A stretch of DNA of 64,000 bases from DATAUD01 sp035511075. Lineage in GTDB: Bacteria > Verrucomicrobiota > Verrucomicrobiia > Limisphaerales > Palsa-1400. A program made the position numbers and the translations under genes. The stretch spans positions 11,888 to 75,887 of the forward strand of contig DATKFW010000109.1 in assembly GCA_035511075.1 (NCBI GenBank), in the 5' to 3' direction. Shown one piece after another: positions 9,120 through 16,625 of the stretch. Position 1 is the stretch's first letter, and every line of letters starts with the position of its first letter. The notes under the pieces were generated by a model. The model made no database searches, was not told the DNA's origin, and saw only the letters and a list, made by a program, of their open reading frames with translations.

Positions 9120-9601
9120 TCGCGGAAATTCTCAAAGCCCAGTGCCGCCGGGAAATCGTGGCCCCGAACGGCAACAATCACCGCCTGCAAATCGTCCCTG
9201 CTCTTGCCGGTTACGCGGATAGCTTCACCCTGGATTTGCGTGGTGACCTTGAGCTTGGTATCGCGAATAAACGCGGTGATTTGCTTGGCCACGGACTGTT
9301 CGATGCCCTGTTTGATTTTGACCACCTGCCTGCTGTGGCCCAATGGCGACACCTCGGGCGGGGCCGACTCCACGCTTTTCAAGCTCACCTGGCGCTTGGC
9401 CAATTTATTGATGACGATTTCGTGCAGCGCCTGGATTTTAAACTGGTCGCCAGCCGAGAGCTTAATCTCATTTTTTTCCAAGACGATTTCCGCGTTGCTG
9501 CCCTTAAAGTCAAACCGGTTGGCCAACTCCTTCCTGGCCTGGTTTACCGCGTTTTCGATCTCCATCGAACTCACCTCCGAAACTATGTCAAATGACGGCA
9601 T
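9116..9601 (-). CDS. yajQ: YajQ family (UPF0234) nucleotide-binding protein
   Basis: 161 aa, full length for the family. Begins MPSFDIVSEVSSMEIENAV and includes RFDFKGSNAEI and a KQGIEQSVAKQI stretch, all diagnostic of YajQ, a two-domain ferredoxin-like protein. In Xanthomonas and Pseudomonas YajQ homologues bind cyclic-di-GMP and act with a transcription factor; other work found nucleotide or tRNA binding. Which applies here is unknown. First gene of a two-gene unit with the beta-helix gene, and divergent from the Dabb gene across a 126-bp intergenic region. Confidence 0.93.
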   Translation of the reverse strand: MPSFDIVSEVSSMEIENAVNQARKELANRFDFKGSNAEIVLEKNEIKLSAGDQFKIQALHEIVINKLAKRQVSLKSVESAPPEVSPLGHSRQVVKIKQGIEQSVAKQITAFIRDTKLKVTTQIQGEAIRVTGKSRDDLQAVIVAVRGHDFPAALGFENFRE

Positions 9602-9727
9602 GAGGGGATATTAACAAATCGCCTGGCGAACTCAAACCGCATTTGCACATGAAATTGCCGCGCGATGAGACGGCAAATAATAAAGAATTATACTTGAGCG
9701 GGGGATAAAAAAAACTACTGTTACCCC

Positions 9728-10030
9728 ATGTCTAAGGTAAAACACATTGTTTTGTTGAAGTTTAAAGAGGGAACGGCAGAGGAACAGATTGGGAAGTTCT
9801 TCGATGATGTCCTTGAGTTGTCCGAAACAGTGCCGGGGATTGACGATTATGTTTCCGGCACCAATTGCAGCCCGGAAGGGGCCGCCCAGGGGCTGACTCA
9901 CGGGTTCATCATGACTTTTTCCGATGCGGCCGCTCGCGACGCTTATATTGTTCATCCGGAGCACGAACGGTTCAAGACGATGGCTTTGACCGTCGTTGAA
10001 TCCGCGCTTATTTTTGATTTCGAGGTTTAG
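9728..10030 (+). CDS. Dabb (stress-responsive alpha/beta barrel) family protein
   Basis: 100 aa, a single Dabb domain. It opens KVKHIVLLKFKEG and continues with a short helix, a VPGIDDYVSG strand, the GFIMTFSDAAARDAYIVHPEH segment and a terminal strand ALIFDFEV; this spacing and the HPEH motif are typical. These small proteins form dimeric ferredoxin-like barrels; plant and bacterial members have been tied to stress or to polyketide cyclisation, but the role of stand-alone bacterial ones is largely unknown. Divergent from yajQ, 55 bp upstream of aspS and possibly co-transcribed with it. Confidence 0.88.
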   Translation: MSKVKHIVLLKFKEGTAEEQIGKFFDDVLELSETVPGIDDYVSGTNCSPEGAAQGLTHGFIMTFSDAAARDAYIVHPEHERFKTMALTVVESALIFDFEV

Positions 10031-10085
10031 AGGGGCGCACGCCAGGGGGGATCGTAAGGGCTAATCGGCGGTTTTTTCCGATACA

Positions 10086-11888
10086 ATGAAACGCACCCAT
10101 CATTGCAACGAGTTGCGTCCGGTCCACATCGGGCAGTCGGTCACGCTGGCCGGATGGGTCCATTCGCGGCGCGATTTGGGGGGGCTCATTTTTATCGATG
10201 TTCGGGACCGCGAAGGACGCACCCAGACGGTCTTTGATCCTTCGGGTTTGGACCGGGAAATTTTTGATCGCGCGGCTTCGCTTCGCAGCGAATGCGTGAT
10301 TAGCGTGACCGGGAAGGTCCGCGCGCGGCCCCCGGGCACCAACAATTCCAAGATCGCCACGGGCGAAATCGAAATTGGCGTGACGGCGCTGGAAGTGCTG
10401 AACATGGCGGAAGTCCTTCCGTTTCCGCTGGACGATCCGGAGGTCGCCAAGACGGTCAACGAGGAGTTGCGCCTGCAATATCGTTACCTTGATTTGCGGC
10501 GTCCTGAAATGGCGCGCAACCTGCGGATGCGCAGCAAAGTCGGCACGGCGACACGGGTTTATTTCGACGAGCAGGGGTTTTTGGAAATCGAGACGCCGAC
10601 GCTGTTTAAATCGACGCCGGAAGGGGCGCGGGAATTCCTTTCTCCCAGCAGGTTGAATCCGGGGAAGTTTTACGCGTTGCCGCAGTCGCCGCAGCAGTTC
10701 AAACAAATTCTGATGGTCGGGGGGATCGAGAAGTATTTTCAACTGGCCCGCTGCTATCGCGATGAGGCGTTGCGGGCCGATCGGCAGCCGGAGTTCACGC
10801 AGATCGACGTGGAAATGTCTTTTATCGAACGGGAGGATGTTTATAATCTGGTCGAGGGCCTGCTCAAACGGGTCTGGAAACTGGCGCTGGACATCGACGT
10901 GGCAACGCCGTTTAAACGGATCTCGTTTCAGGAGGCGCTCAATCGCTTCGGCATCGATAAACCGGACACGCGATTTGGAATCGAGCTGGCCGATTTTACG
11001 GAGGAATTCCGGGGCAGCACGTTTAAGGTCTTCAGCGGGGCGATTGCCGGGGGCGGCGTGGTCAAGGCGATCAACGCCACGGGCCTTGCAGACGCCACGC
11101 AGGGGCAGATCGAAATCATGACCGAATACGCCAAGGGTTTCGGCGCAAAGGGTCTGGCCTACATCAAGGTGGAAAAGGGGGAATGGAAATCGCCGATCGT
11201 CAAGTTTTTCACGGAGGCTGAAAAGGCGGCGTTGACGGCGAAACTGAAAATCGAGGAGGGCGACCTGATTCTTTTTGCGGCGGACCAATGGCTTGCCGCG
11301 TGCGAAATTCTGGGGAGAATTCGTCTTTACTGCGCCGAGTTGTTGAAGTCGCGGGGAAAACTGGCCTTTCCGGCGAATCGATTCGATTTCCTGTGGGTGG
11401 TGGATTTCCCGTTGCTCTCGTTCGACAAGGAGCAGAACCGGTGGTATTCGAGCCATCATCCGTTTACGGCGCCGGTGGCGGAGGACGTCTCTCTTTTGAC
11501 GAGCGACCCGCGGAAGGTTCGCGGGCAGCATTATGATATCGTGGTCAACGGGATCGAGTTGGGCGGGGGATCGATTCGGATTCACCAACCGGAGCTGCAA
11601 CGGCTGGTTTTCGAGAAGGTGCTGCAAATAGCGCCTGAAGTGGTGCAGGCCCGATTCGGTTACATGCTGGAGGCGTTTCGTTACGGGGCGCCGCCGCACG
11701 GGGGGATTGCGCTGGGATTCGACCGGCTGATCGCGATATTGTGCGGGGCCAGCAGCATTCGCGACGTGATCGCCTTTCCCAAAACCGCCAAGGGGACGGA
11801 CCTGATGACGGATTCTCCCGCCGCCGTGGATCCGAAGCAACTGCGGGAATTGTATTTGGAACTGAGGCTGCCGACGAAGGAGAATTGA
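10086..11888 (+). CDS. aspS: Aspartyl-tRNA synthetase
   Basis: 600 aa, the full bacterial-type enzyme that charges tRNA-Asp in the cytoplasm. N-terminal OB-fold anticodon-binding domain (GWVHSRRDLGGLIFIDVRDR), class II motif 2 (FQLARCYRDEALRADRQPEF), an inserted GAD domain around residues 310-420, and motif 3 near the end (GIALGFDRLIAIL). In the anticodon domain the residue after RRD is Leu; non-discriminating AspRSs commonly carry His at that place, so this enzyme may be the discriminating type (inference). Appears monocistronic or paired with the Dabb gene 55 bp upstream. Confidence 0.97.
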   Translation: MKRTHHCNELRPVHIGQSVTLAGWVHSRRDLGGLIFIDVRDREGRTQTVFDPSGLDREIFDRAASLRSECVISVTGKVRARPPGTNNSKIATGEIEIGVTALEVLNMAEVLPFPLDDPEVAKTVNEELRLQYRYLDLRRPEMARNLRMRSKVGTATRVYFDEQGFLEIETPTLFKSTPEGAREFLSPSRLNPGKFYALPQSPQQFKQILMVGGIEKYFQLARCYRDEALRADRQPEFTQIDVEMSFIEREDVYNLVEGLLKRVWKLALDIDVATPFKRISFQEALNRFGIDKPDTRFGIELADFTEEFRGSTFKVFSGAIAGGGVVKAINATGLADATQGQIEIMTEYAKGFGAKGLAYIKVEKGEWKSPIVKFFTEAEKAALTAKLKIEEGDLILFAADQWLAACEILGRIRLYCAELLKSRGKLAFPANRFDFLWVVDFPLLSFDKEQNRWYSSHHPFTAPVAEDVSLLTSDPRKVRGQHYDIVVNGIELGGGSIRIHQPELQRLVFEKVLQIAPEVVQARFGYMLEAFRYGAPPHGGIALGFDRLIAILCGASSIRDVIAFPKTAKGTDLMTDSPAAVDPKQLRELYLELRLPTKEN

Positions 11889-11950
11889 CGGTTTATTTGA
11901 CAGCGGGATATTCCTTCAAATTTCCGCAAGATTTTCGAAGCAAGCCCGCT

Positions 11951-12037
11951 CACGGGAAAAGACGGGAAAAACAGGGACATGGAGGAACAGAAGGACGCGA
12001 AGGAAACAGAGACTCTGTTGTGTGTGCCCTCTGATCG
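11951..12037 (+). repeat. Interspersed repeat family 2, copy 1
   Basis: Non-coding block starting AGACGGGAAAAA and containing GGAGGAACAGAAGGACGCG, AAGGAAACAGAGACTCTG and TGTGCCCTCTGATCGCC. The same blocks in the same order recur at 15646-15729, and in shorter form at 13672-13722. It fills most of the 271-bp space between aspS and the CdiI-like gene, in which I see no other feature. Origin unknown; no terminal inverted repeats are obvious. Confidence 0.75.
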
Positions 12038-12159
12038 CCATCAGCCAGCCACGCTCGCGATTCCTGAAGCAGACATCGCCGATCATGTCTGGAATGGCCG
12101 AGATTGTGGCTCTCTCTCCTTGATTTCCGGTTGGCAAAGTTTCAGCTTTGGATTGTTAT

Positions 12160-12459
12160 ATGTCGGCAAACAACGACAATCCATCTGTTGCGGATTTGGC
12201 CGGCCCCTGGGCGGATTCTGATTCGGAAAGTGGCTTGATTCTGAGATGTAAAGCTGCATGGAACAAGCCGCTGCGGGAGTTGACAAATAAAGAGCTTGCT
12301 ACGTTCTTACAGCAGCGAATCGCCGTGATTCATATTTTACCCGTTGCCAAGAATAGGATCGAAAACAAAGTAGCCGATGGCACTGAGTTTTATGAGGGAG
12401 AACTGAAGGAGGCGATTGAAGCCGTCACGCAAGCCGATGACCGTCAGCATCCAAATTGA
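12160..12459 (+). CDS. CdiI-like contact-dependent growth inhibition immunity protein
   Basis: 99 aa from the ATG at 12160; a TTG four codons earlier is possible. Residues ~40-90 (PLRELTNKELATFLQQRIAV, a leucine-rich core, then DGTEFYEGELKEAIEAV) match the pattern of a family annotated as CDI system immunity proteins: a LTNEEL helix, a hydrophobic helix and an FYEGDLLxAV motif. Such proteins bind and neutralise a delivered toxin domain in the cytoplasm. No CdiA/CdiB or toxin gene is near, so it would be an orphan immunity gene, common in genomic islands, or a member with a different job. It lies between two interspersed repeats. Moderate confidence from pattern memory. Confidence 0.6.
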   Translation: MSANNDNPSVADLAGPWADSDSESGLILRCKAAWNKPLRELTNKELATFLQQRIAVIHILPVAKNRIENKVADGTEFYEGELKEAIEAVTQADDRQHPN

Positions 12460-12513
12460 TACACGAGTTGCTTTGACCCTGAACAGAGGTTTACATTCTC
12501 AGGGGGACGCTAT

Positions 12514-12594
12514 CAGGGTCTGTAAGCTTGACTGATTTTTGAGAAGATATTTTACCACGGATTACAGGGATCACACGGATGGAGCGGGTGCAAT
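12514..12594 (+). repeat. Interspersed repeat family 1, copy A
   Basis: Begins CAGGGTCTGTAAGCTTGACT, then GAAGATATTTTACCACGG, ATTACAGGGATCACACGG and ATGGAGCGGG. Near-identical copies lie at 18391-18463 and 20566-20640, with a shorter one at 19650-19700. The ACCACGGATTACACGGAT-type core is a kind of sequence seen repeatedly in genomes of environmental bacteria. Located 55 bp after the CdiI-like gene and not coding. Confidence 0.8.
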
Positions 12595-12699
12595 CGCCGC
12601 CTTGGAATTGCCTGGGCGCTTCTGATTTTTCAGGGGAATCTGCCGTGTGGGTCAAAACCATTGCTTGAGCAGCGATGAAACAGCCGCTACAGTATCGGC

Positions 12700-12924
12700 A
12701 TGAAATACGCGGAGCGCATCACGTTTGACCCGGAGCAATGCGGCGGAAGGCCGTGCATTCGCCATTATCGCATTCGGGTAAAGGATGTGCTCGATTTGCT
12801 GGCTGCGGGAGTCCCCGAAGCTGGAATTCTGGAAGATTACGAATTTCTTGAACTGGAAGACATTCGTGCTTGTCTCGAGTTCGCCGCAGAGCAAGTCAAT
12901 TACCCGGTGCTCGTCAACACCTAA
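12700..12924 (+). CDS. DUF433 family antitoxin
   Basis: 74 aa, full length for DUF433. The motif ERITFDPEQCGGRPCIRHYRIRV (split here as ITFDPEQCGGRPCIR and HYRIRVKDVL) followed by LLAAGVPEAGILEDYEFLE and DIRACLEFA is diagnostic: a small winged-helix-like domain that serves as the antitoxin for PIN-like toxins. It likely binds its own promoter and the toxin partner. The stop is 3 bp before the start of the DUF5615 gene, the usual order of such pairs. Confidence 0.9.
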   Translation: MKYAERITFDPEQCGGRPCIRHYRIRVKDVLDLLAAGVPEAGILEDYEFLELEDIRACLEFAAEQVNYPVLVNT

Positions 12925-12927
12925 TCG

Positions 12928-13257
12928 GTGCGCTTTCTCGTTGACACGCAATTGCCCGCTGCGTTGGCTCGGTGGCTTCGAGACACGGGACATCAGGCCG
13001 AACACGTCCTGGAAGTCGGTCTGGGTCAGGGCAAGGACAATCCTGTCTGGCAGTATGCGGGACAGCATGGCGCGACGATTTTAACGAAGGACGAGGATTT
13101 CGCGGAATGGGTCCGCAGAGGGCGTTCTGGGCCATCTGTCGTCTGGCTGCGGCTTGGCAATTCATCCAAGCGGGTATTATTGACGTGGTTTGACCCGCTG
13201 TTGCCGCTCGTCGTTCAGAAACTTCAACAGGGCGAACGATTGATTGAACTGCGCTAA
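12928..13257 (+). CDS. DUF5615 PIN-like toxin
   Basis: 109 aa with a GTG start. Begins MRFLVDTQLPAALARWL, the DxQLP variant of the DUF5615 opening in which the Asp would be the first acidic metal ligand, then TILTKDEDFAEW with the second acidic cluster (DED), and a VVWLRLGN strand. DUF5615 is a PIN-like nuclease-fold family, partnered with DUF433 antitoxins; RNase activity is assumed by analogy with VapC. No fourth acidic residue cluster is obvious. Three bp downstream of its antitoxin; neither gene shows a frameshift, so the pair may be functional. Confidence 0.88.
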   Translation: MRFLVDTQLPAALARWLRDTGHQAEHVLEVGLGQGKDNPVWQYAGQHGATILTKDEDFAEWVRRGRSGPSVVWLRLGNSSKRVLLTWFDPLLPLVVQKLQQGERLIELR

Positions 13258-13770
13258 CGTCCTTCGCCAAACGGGGAACACGGCAAGACCGCCGACAAGA
13301 GCTTCGGCGGCGGGGGGCTTCTCAATTTGATTGACGGCAATGGTCCAGATCGCTGACGGACTGGGGCGTAAGAATTACTTTTTAGCCCATGCATCCACGA
13401 GCAGGCATTGTCACGTTTAGCCATGTTATTCTGTGATCCGTGGTCAATTCGTCTGTGGTTCAGAGACGGTTGATTGCGTTGCTGACGCGGGATCGCCAGG
13501 GACTCCGGCTTTCCTTTGACTTGTGGCAACACTTCGGATGCGGCACTGCGCGGGATTTTGACCGGGAAGTTACGGGAGGCGCTGCGTCTGTTTGAATCCG
13601 GTGAAATCGTTGTTGAAATCGGTTCGGCATAATTCCGCACAGGTCATTTTCTTCCGGGAATGGCACCCGGCAGAAAAGACGGGAAAACACAGGCTTGGCA
13701 AGGTCGCGAAGGAAACAGAGATTGTATTTGCCAAAGTCCTTGCGCGGGGCGACGATGGCGGCACAGCGAT
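13258..13770. other. Intergenic region of 513 bp with degraded repeats
   Basis: No convincing gene. It contains an inverted piece of repeat family 1 at 13431-13460 (CTGTGATCCGTGGTCAATT, the reverse complement of the ACCACGGATCACAG core) and a short copy of repeat family 2 at 13672-13722 (AAAGACGGGAAAACACAGG, GGTCGCGAAGGAAACAGAG). A 48-codon open stretch at 13486-13632, ending FESGEIVVEIGSA, has no start codon and could be the tail of a decayed gene. The promoter of the pseudopilin gene downstream must lie in the last part, but no clear -35/-10 pair is visible. Confidence 0.5.
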
Positions 13771-14616
13771 ATGAACCAAAAGCTCCGAAGCGAACGGGAG
13801 TTCCAGCGCAAGGTTCAGCGCGGTTTTACACTCATCGAATTACTGGTGGTGATCGCCATCATCGCCATTCTGGCGTCGATGCTGCTGCCGGCCCTGGCCA
13901 AAGCCAAGCAACAGTCCGAGGGGACCAAATGCCTCAGCAACCTCAAGCAAATGTCTCTGGCCTATTACATGTATGTCGAGGACAACGACGGGCAAATGGT
14001 CAACTACTCTTCCACCGAAGCGCTTTGGATGCAGACCTTGATTGCCTACCAGGCGCAAGTGGCGGCGATTCGGCTTTGTCCCGTGGCCGATCAAACCAAC
14101 AAGTTGGACGTGGCCAACCAGAGCGAAGCGGGGTCGGCCGTGCTTCCCTGGTACTGGGGGACGAACCCGAAGCCAAGCTTGAATACGGGCAGTTATGCCA
14201 TTAACGGCTGGCTCTACCTCTGGCAGGCAACCAGCGATATTGCGCAGTGGCTTTCGGCGGGCAACCTTCCCTTGTTTTTTCAAAAGGAGTCCACCATCAC
14301 ACAGCCGTCACGGACTCCAAGCTTCTACGACGGCGTCTGGCCAGATGGCTGGCCGTTGATCACGGACCAGCTCGCCACCGACTTAATCAAGGGCCCCCCG
14401 GACGCCGCCAATGCGAGTGGGCTGGCACGTTTGAGCGTCGCCCGCCACCCGCTGCTTCCCGGGGCCACGGCCACGCCCAATCACAAGGTGCCGGGAGCGA
14501 TCAACATGGGGTTTGCCGACGGCCACGCCAGCGGGTGGAGATTGGAGGACTGCAAGAATGTCATCTGGCATGTCGGCTACACACCGAACGCCGATCCCTG
14601 GGCAACCGGGCCGTAG
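13771..14616 (+). CDS. Type II secretion-like pseudopilin (prepilin leader, C-terminal DGH motif)
   Basis: 281 aa from the ATG at 13771. Residues ~16-40 form the prepilin peptidase site and helix (RGFTLIELLVVIAIIAILAS, cut after the Gly, Glu at +5), followed by MLLPALAKAKQQ, the usual continuation in Verrucomicrobia and Planctomycetes. The middle is a variable beta-rich domain, and the end carries INMGFADGHASGW, the FADGH signature of this protein class. Such proteins are processed by PilD and embedded in the inner membrane; their function is unknown. No type II secretion assembly genes are nearby. The longer frame from 13660 is repeat-derived and was not used. Confidence 0.9.
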   Translation: MNQKLRSEREFQRKVQRGFTLIELLVVIAIIAILASMLLPALAKAKQQSEGTKCLSNLKQMSLAYYMYVEDNDGQMVNYSSTEALWMQTLIAYQAQVAAIRLCPVADQTNKLDVANQSEAGSAVLPWYWGTNPKPSLNTGSYAINGWLYLWQATSDIAQWLSAGNLPLFFQKESTITQPSRTPSFYDGVWPDGWPLITDQLATDLIKGPPDAANASGLARLSVARHPLLPGATATPNHKVPGAINMGFADGHASGWRLEDCKNVIWHVGYTPNADPWATGP

Positions 14617-14720
14617 CAGGCGCATCAGCCGACGATGGCCAATGGCACGGCCAGTAGCGGCGCCGGCGCGGCAACGGGGCTGGCTTCTTGTGTTCGTTTG
14701 GCAATCACATGAGTTTTCCT

Positions 14721-15521
14721 ATGGCGACGAGTGACTTTTACGACACGCTGGCTCCATACTACCACTTGATCTACGCGGACTGGGAAGTGAGCATCGGCAG
14801 GCAGAGCCGCGCCCTCGATGCCATCATCCGTTCAACCGGTGGCGCGCAGCCGCGCTCGGTACTCGATACGTCTTGTGGCATCGGCACGCAGAGCATCGGC
14901 CTGGCCCAACTCGGCTACGAGGTTACTGCCTCCGACCTCTCGCCGTCAGCAGCGGAGCGCGCGCAACGCGAGGCCAGCCGGCGGGGCCTGTCAATCCAGT
15001 GCAGCGTCGCCGACATGCGAGGCGTCCACGCACAGCACCGGCGTTTGTTTGACGTTGTAATTGCTTGCGATAATTCGATTCCTCATCTTCTCTCTGACGC
15101 GGACATCCTTGCGGCCTTCGAGGACTTTCATCGTTGTCTTGCGCCCGGCGGTCTGTGCCTGATCTCGGTGCGCGACTACGCCACTTTGGACATGAACGCC
15201 CAGGTGCAGCTTCACCATTACGGCGTGCGCCATGTAGGCGGGACGCGATACGTACTGCTTCAGGTGTGGGAGCTTCATGCGCCGCTTTATGACACTACGT
15301 TCTATGTGATCGAGCATCGCGAGGGAGCAGAGCCAGTCACGCACGCAAGCCAAGCGACATACTACGCCGTGCCGATTACCACACTCATGCGCCTCATGGA
15401 GGAGGCTGGGTTTTCGGAAGTGCGTCGCATCGACGGCAAATTTTTTGAACCGGTTCTCGTCGGTTGCAAGCGCCACGAACCCGCCCAAGACGCTGCGACG
15501 AACGAGCGCCCGCACTTGTGA
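14721..15521 (+). CDS. Class I SAM-dependent methyltransferase
   Basis: 266 aa from the ATG at 14721; another ATG at 14709 adds four residues. The Rossmann methyltransferase core is clear: motif I VLDTSCGIGTQSIGLA, the acidic end of strand 2 TASDLSPSA, motif III CSVADMRG, and the post-core FDVVIACDNSIPHLL. The C-terminal half (residues ~150-250) holds antiparallel strands that usually set the substrate. The opening FYDTLAPYYHLIY resembles small-molecule or glycine/sarcosine-type methyltransferases, but the substrate cannot be told. Flanked by repeats and unrelated genes, so it is probably transcribed alone. Confidence 0.85.
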   Translation: MATSDFYDTLAPYYHLIYADWEVSIGRQSRALDAIIRSTGGAQPRSVLDTSCGIGTQSIGLAQLGYEVTASDLSPSAAERAQREASRRGLSIQCSVADMRGVHAQHRRLFDVVIACDNSIPHLLSDADILAAFEDFHRCLAPGGLCLISVRDYATLDMNAQVQLHHYGVRHVGGTRYVLLQVWELHAPLYDTTFYVIEHREGAEPVTHASQATYYAVPITTLMRLMEEAGFSEVRRIDGKFFEPVLVGCKRHEPAQDAATNERPHL

Positions 15522-15645
15522 ATTGATTGAAAAGCGCCTTGGTTGCACCCAGAAACCCGATATGAATTAAACACCCCGGCACGGCCGGATTTGATTCGAC
15601 ACAATGGCGCGCGGCCAGGAAAGCGCGTTCGTGCGGCACTCGATA

Positions 15646-15729
15646 GAGAAGACGGGAAAAGAGTGGCTTGGAGGAACAGAAGGACGCGAAGGAAACAAAG
15701 ATTCTATTGTCTGTGCCCTCTGATCGCCG
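15646..15729 (+). repeat. Interspersed repeat family 2, copy 3
   Basis: Opens AGAAGACGGGAAAAGAG, then GGAGGAACAGAAGGACGCG, AAGGAAACAAAGATTCTATT and TGTGCCCTCTGATCGCCG. It aligns with 11951-12037 nearly end to end, with only scattered changes. It occupies the 275-bp space between the methyltransferase and the acetyltransferase; the preceding part GCGGCCAGGAAAGCGCG (15610-15627) resembles a stretch near 18500. Non-coding. Confidence 0.78.
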
Positions 15730-15796
15730 TTGACCCTTACGGTTCTGTATGATTTTCAATAGACATCGGCCTTGAAAGTGGGCTTAACTTTCCAGC

Positions 15797-16549
15797 ATGG
15801 AATTGGCTGCCAAACTGACCACCTTTGAGGAAATTGGATCCTGGCGTGAGTTGTATCAACAGGAAATGAATTGTCAAATAATTCACGATTCGATCCATTG
15901 CAGGCCAGGCTGGAGTCTGGAGTATTTGCTCAGTGCTGGGGAAACCCCTGTCGGTTACGGTTCGATTGCTGTCGCTGGGCCATGGAAGGACAAACCGACC
16001 TTATATGAGTTTTTCGTTCTTCCGTACTACCGGTCCCGCCTATTCGATCTCTTTTCCGTGCTGCTTGCCGCCAGTGGCGCGAAAAGGATTGAGACTCAGT
16101 GTAATGACTCATTGCTTACGGCCATGTTGCATACGTTCGCTTGCGACGTCGTGAGCGAGAGTATCCTTTATCACGACAAACTGACGACAGCAATCGCGCC
16201 AGCAGAGGCCTCTTTCCGGCGCGCTATCGCTTCTGACGACCCGAATTTACGCGCAGATCAACTGGTCACCCACGGGGTTGTGGAAGTCGGTGGGGTGGTT
16301 GCGGCGAAAGGCGGGATACTTTTCCATTACAACCGACCTTATGGCGATATATATATGGAGGTCGCCGAGGCGTTTCGGAGACGTGGTCTTGGCTCGTATC
16401 TGGTTCAAGAGCTAAAGCGAGTCGGTTACGAACGCGGGAACATTCCGTCGGCTCGATGCAATCCGAAGAATATTGCTTCCCGCAAAACTCTTCAGAAGGC
16501 GGGCTTTGTTCCGTGTGGGCACATATTAAGCGGTTCAGTCCCGCGATGA
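15797..16549 (+). CDS. GNAT family N-acetyltransferase
   Basis: 250 aa. The C-terminal half has the acetyl-CoA-binding core of GNAT enzymes: a beta strand and the pyrophosphate loop RRRGLGSYLVQELKRVGY (R-x-x-G-x-G/A type), then a helix and the ASRKTLQKAGFVPCGH motif after a KNIAS segment, typical of motif B. The N-terminal ~130 residues are a second, degenerate GNAT-like half (YEFFVLPYYRSRLFDLF), so the protein may be a tandem GNAT with only the C-terminal unit active. Substrate unknown. Stands alone between repeat family 2 and the PQQ-propeller gene. Confidence 0.8.
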   Translation: MELAAKLTTFEEIGSWRELYQQEMNCQIIHDSIHCRPGWSLEYLLSAGETPVGYGSIAVAGPWKDKPTLYEFFVLPYYRSRLFDLFSVLLAASGAKRIETQCNDSLLTAMLHTFACDVVSESILYHDKLTTAIAPAEASFRRAIASDDPNLRADQLVTHGVVEVGGVVAAKGGILFHYNRPYGDIYMEVAEAFRRRGLGSYLVQELKRVGYERGNIPSARCNPKNIASRKTLQKAGFVPCGHILSGSVPR

Positions 16550-16625
16550 TACGGAGCGAACCCGGGTTGCGGGCGAGTTGGTTTTCCGCTTGCAATATTG
16601 GCGGCGAGAAGCGTAGTGGTCTCGC

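Noticed and set aside
9656..9692. Divergent promoters between yajQ and the Dabb gene (TTGCCG...TAATAA on plus, TATAAT on minus)
   Set aside because: The -10 elements are plausible but no acceptable -35 accompanies the minus-strand one, and the plus pair is weak.
10008..11840. 610-aa open frame on the minus strand across aspS
   Set aside because: Complements a firmly identified gene; the translation is rich in Arg/Pro/His with no domain, as expected for an antisense frame in high-GC DNA.
12475..12520. Inverted repeat GACCCTGA ... TCAGGGTC as a terminator for the CdiI-like gene
   Set aside because: Eight-bp arms with a 30-base loop and no T run; the right arm is part of repeat family 1.
13486..13632. 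48-codon open stretch ending FESGEIVVEIGSA
   Set aside because: Looks protein-like at the end, but has no start codon or ribosome site and no recognised family; may be the remains of a gene.
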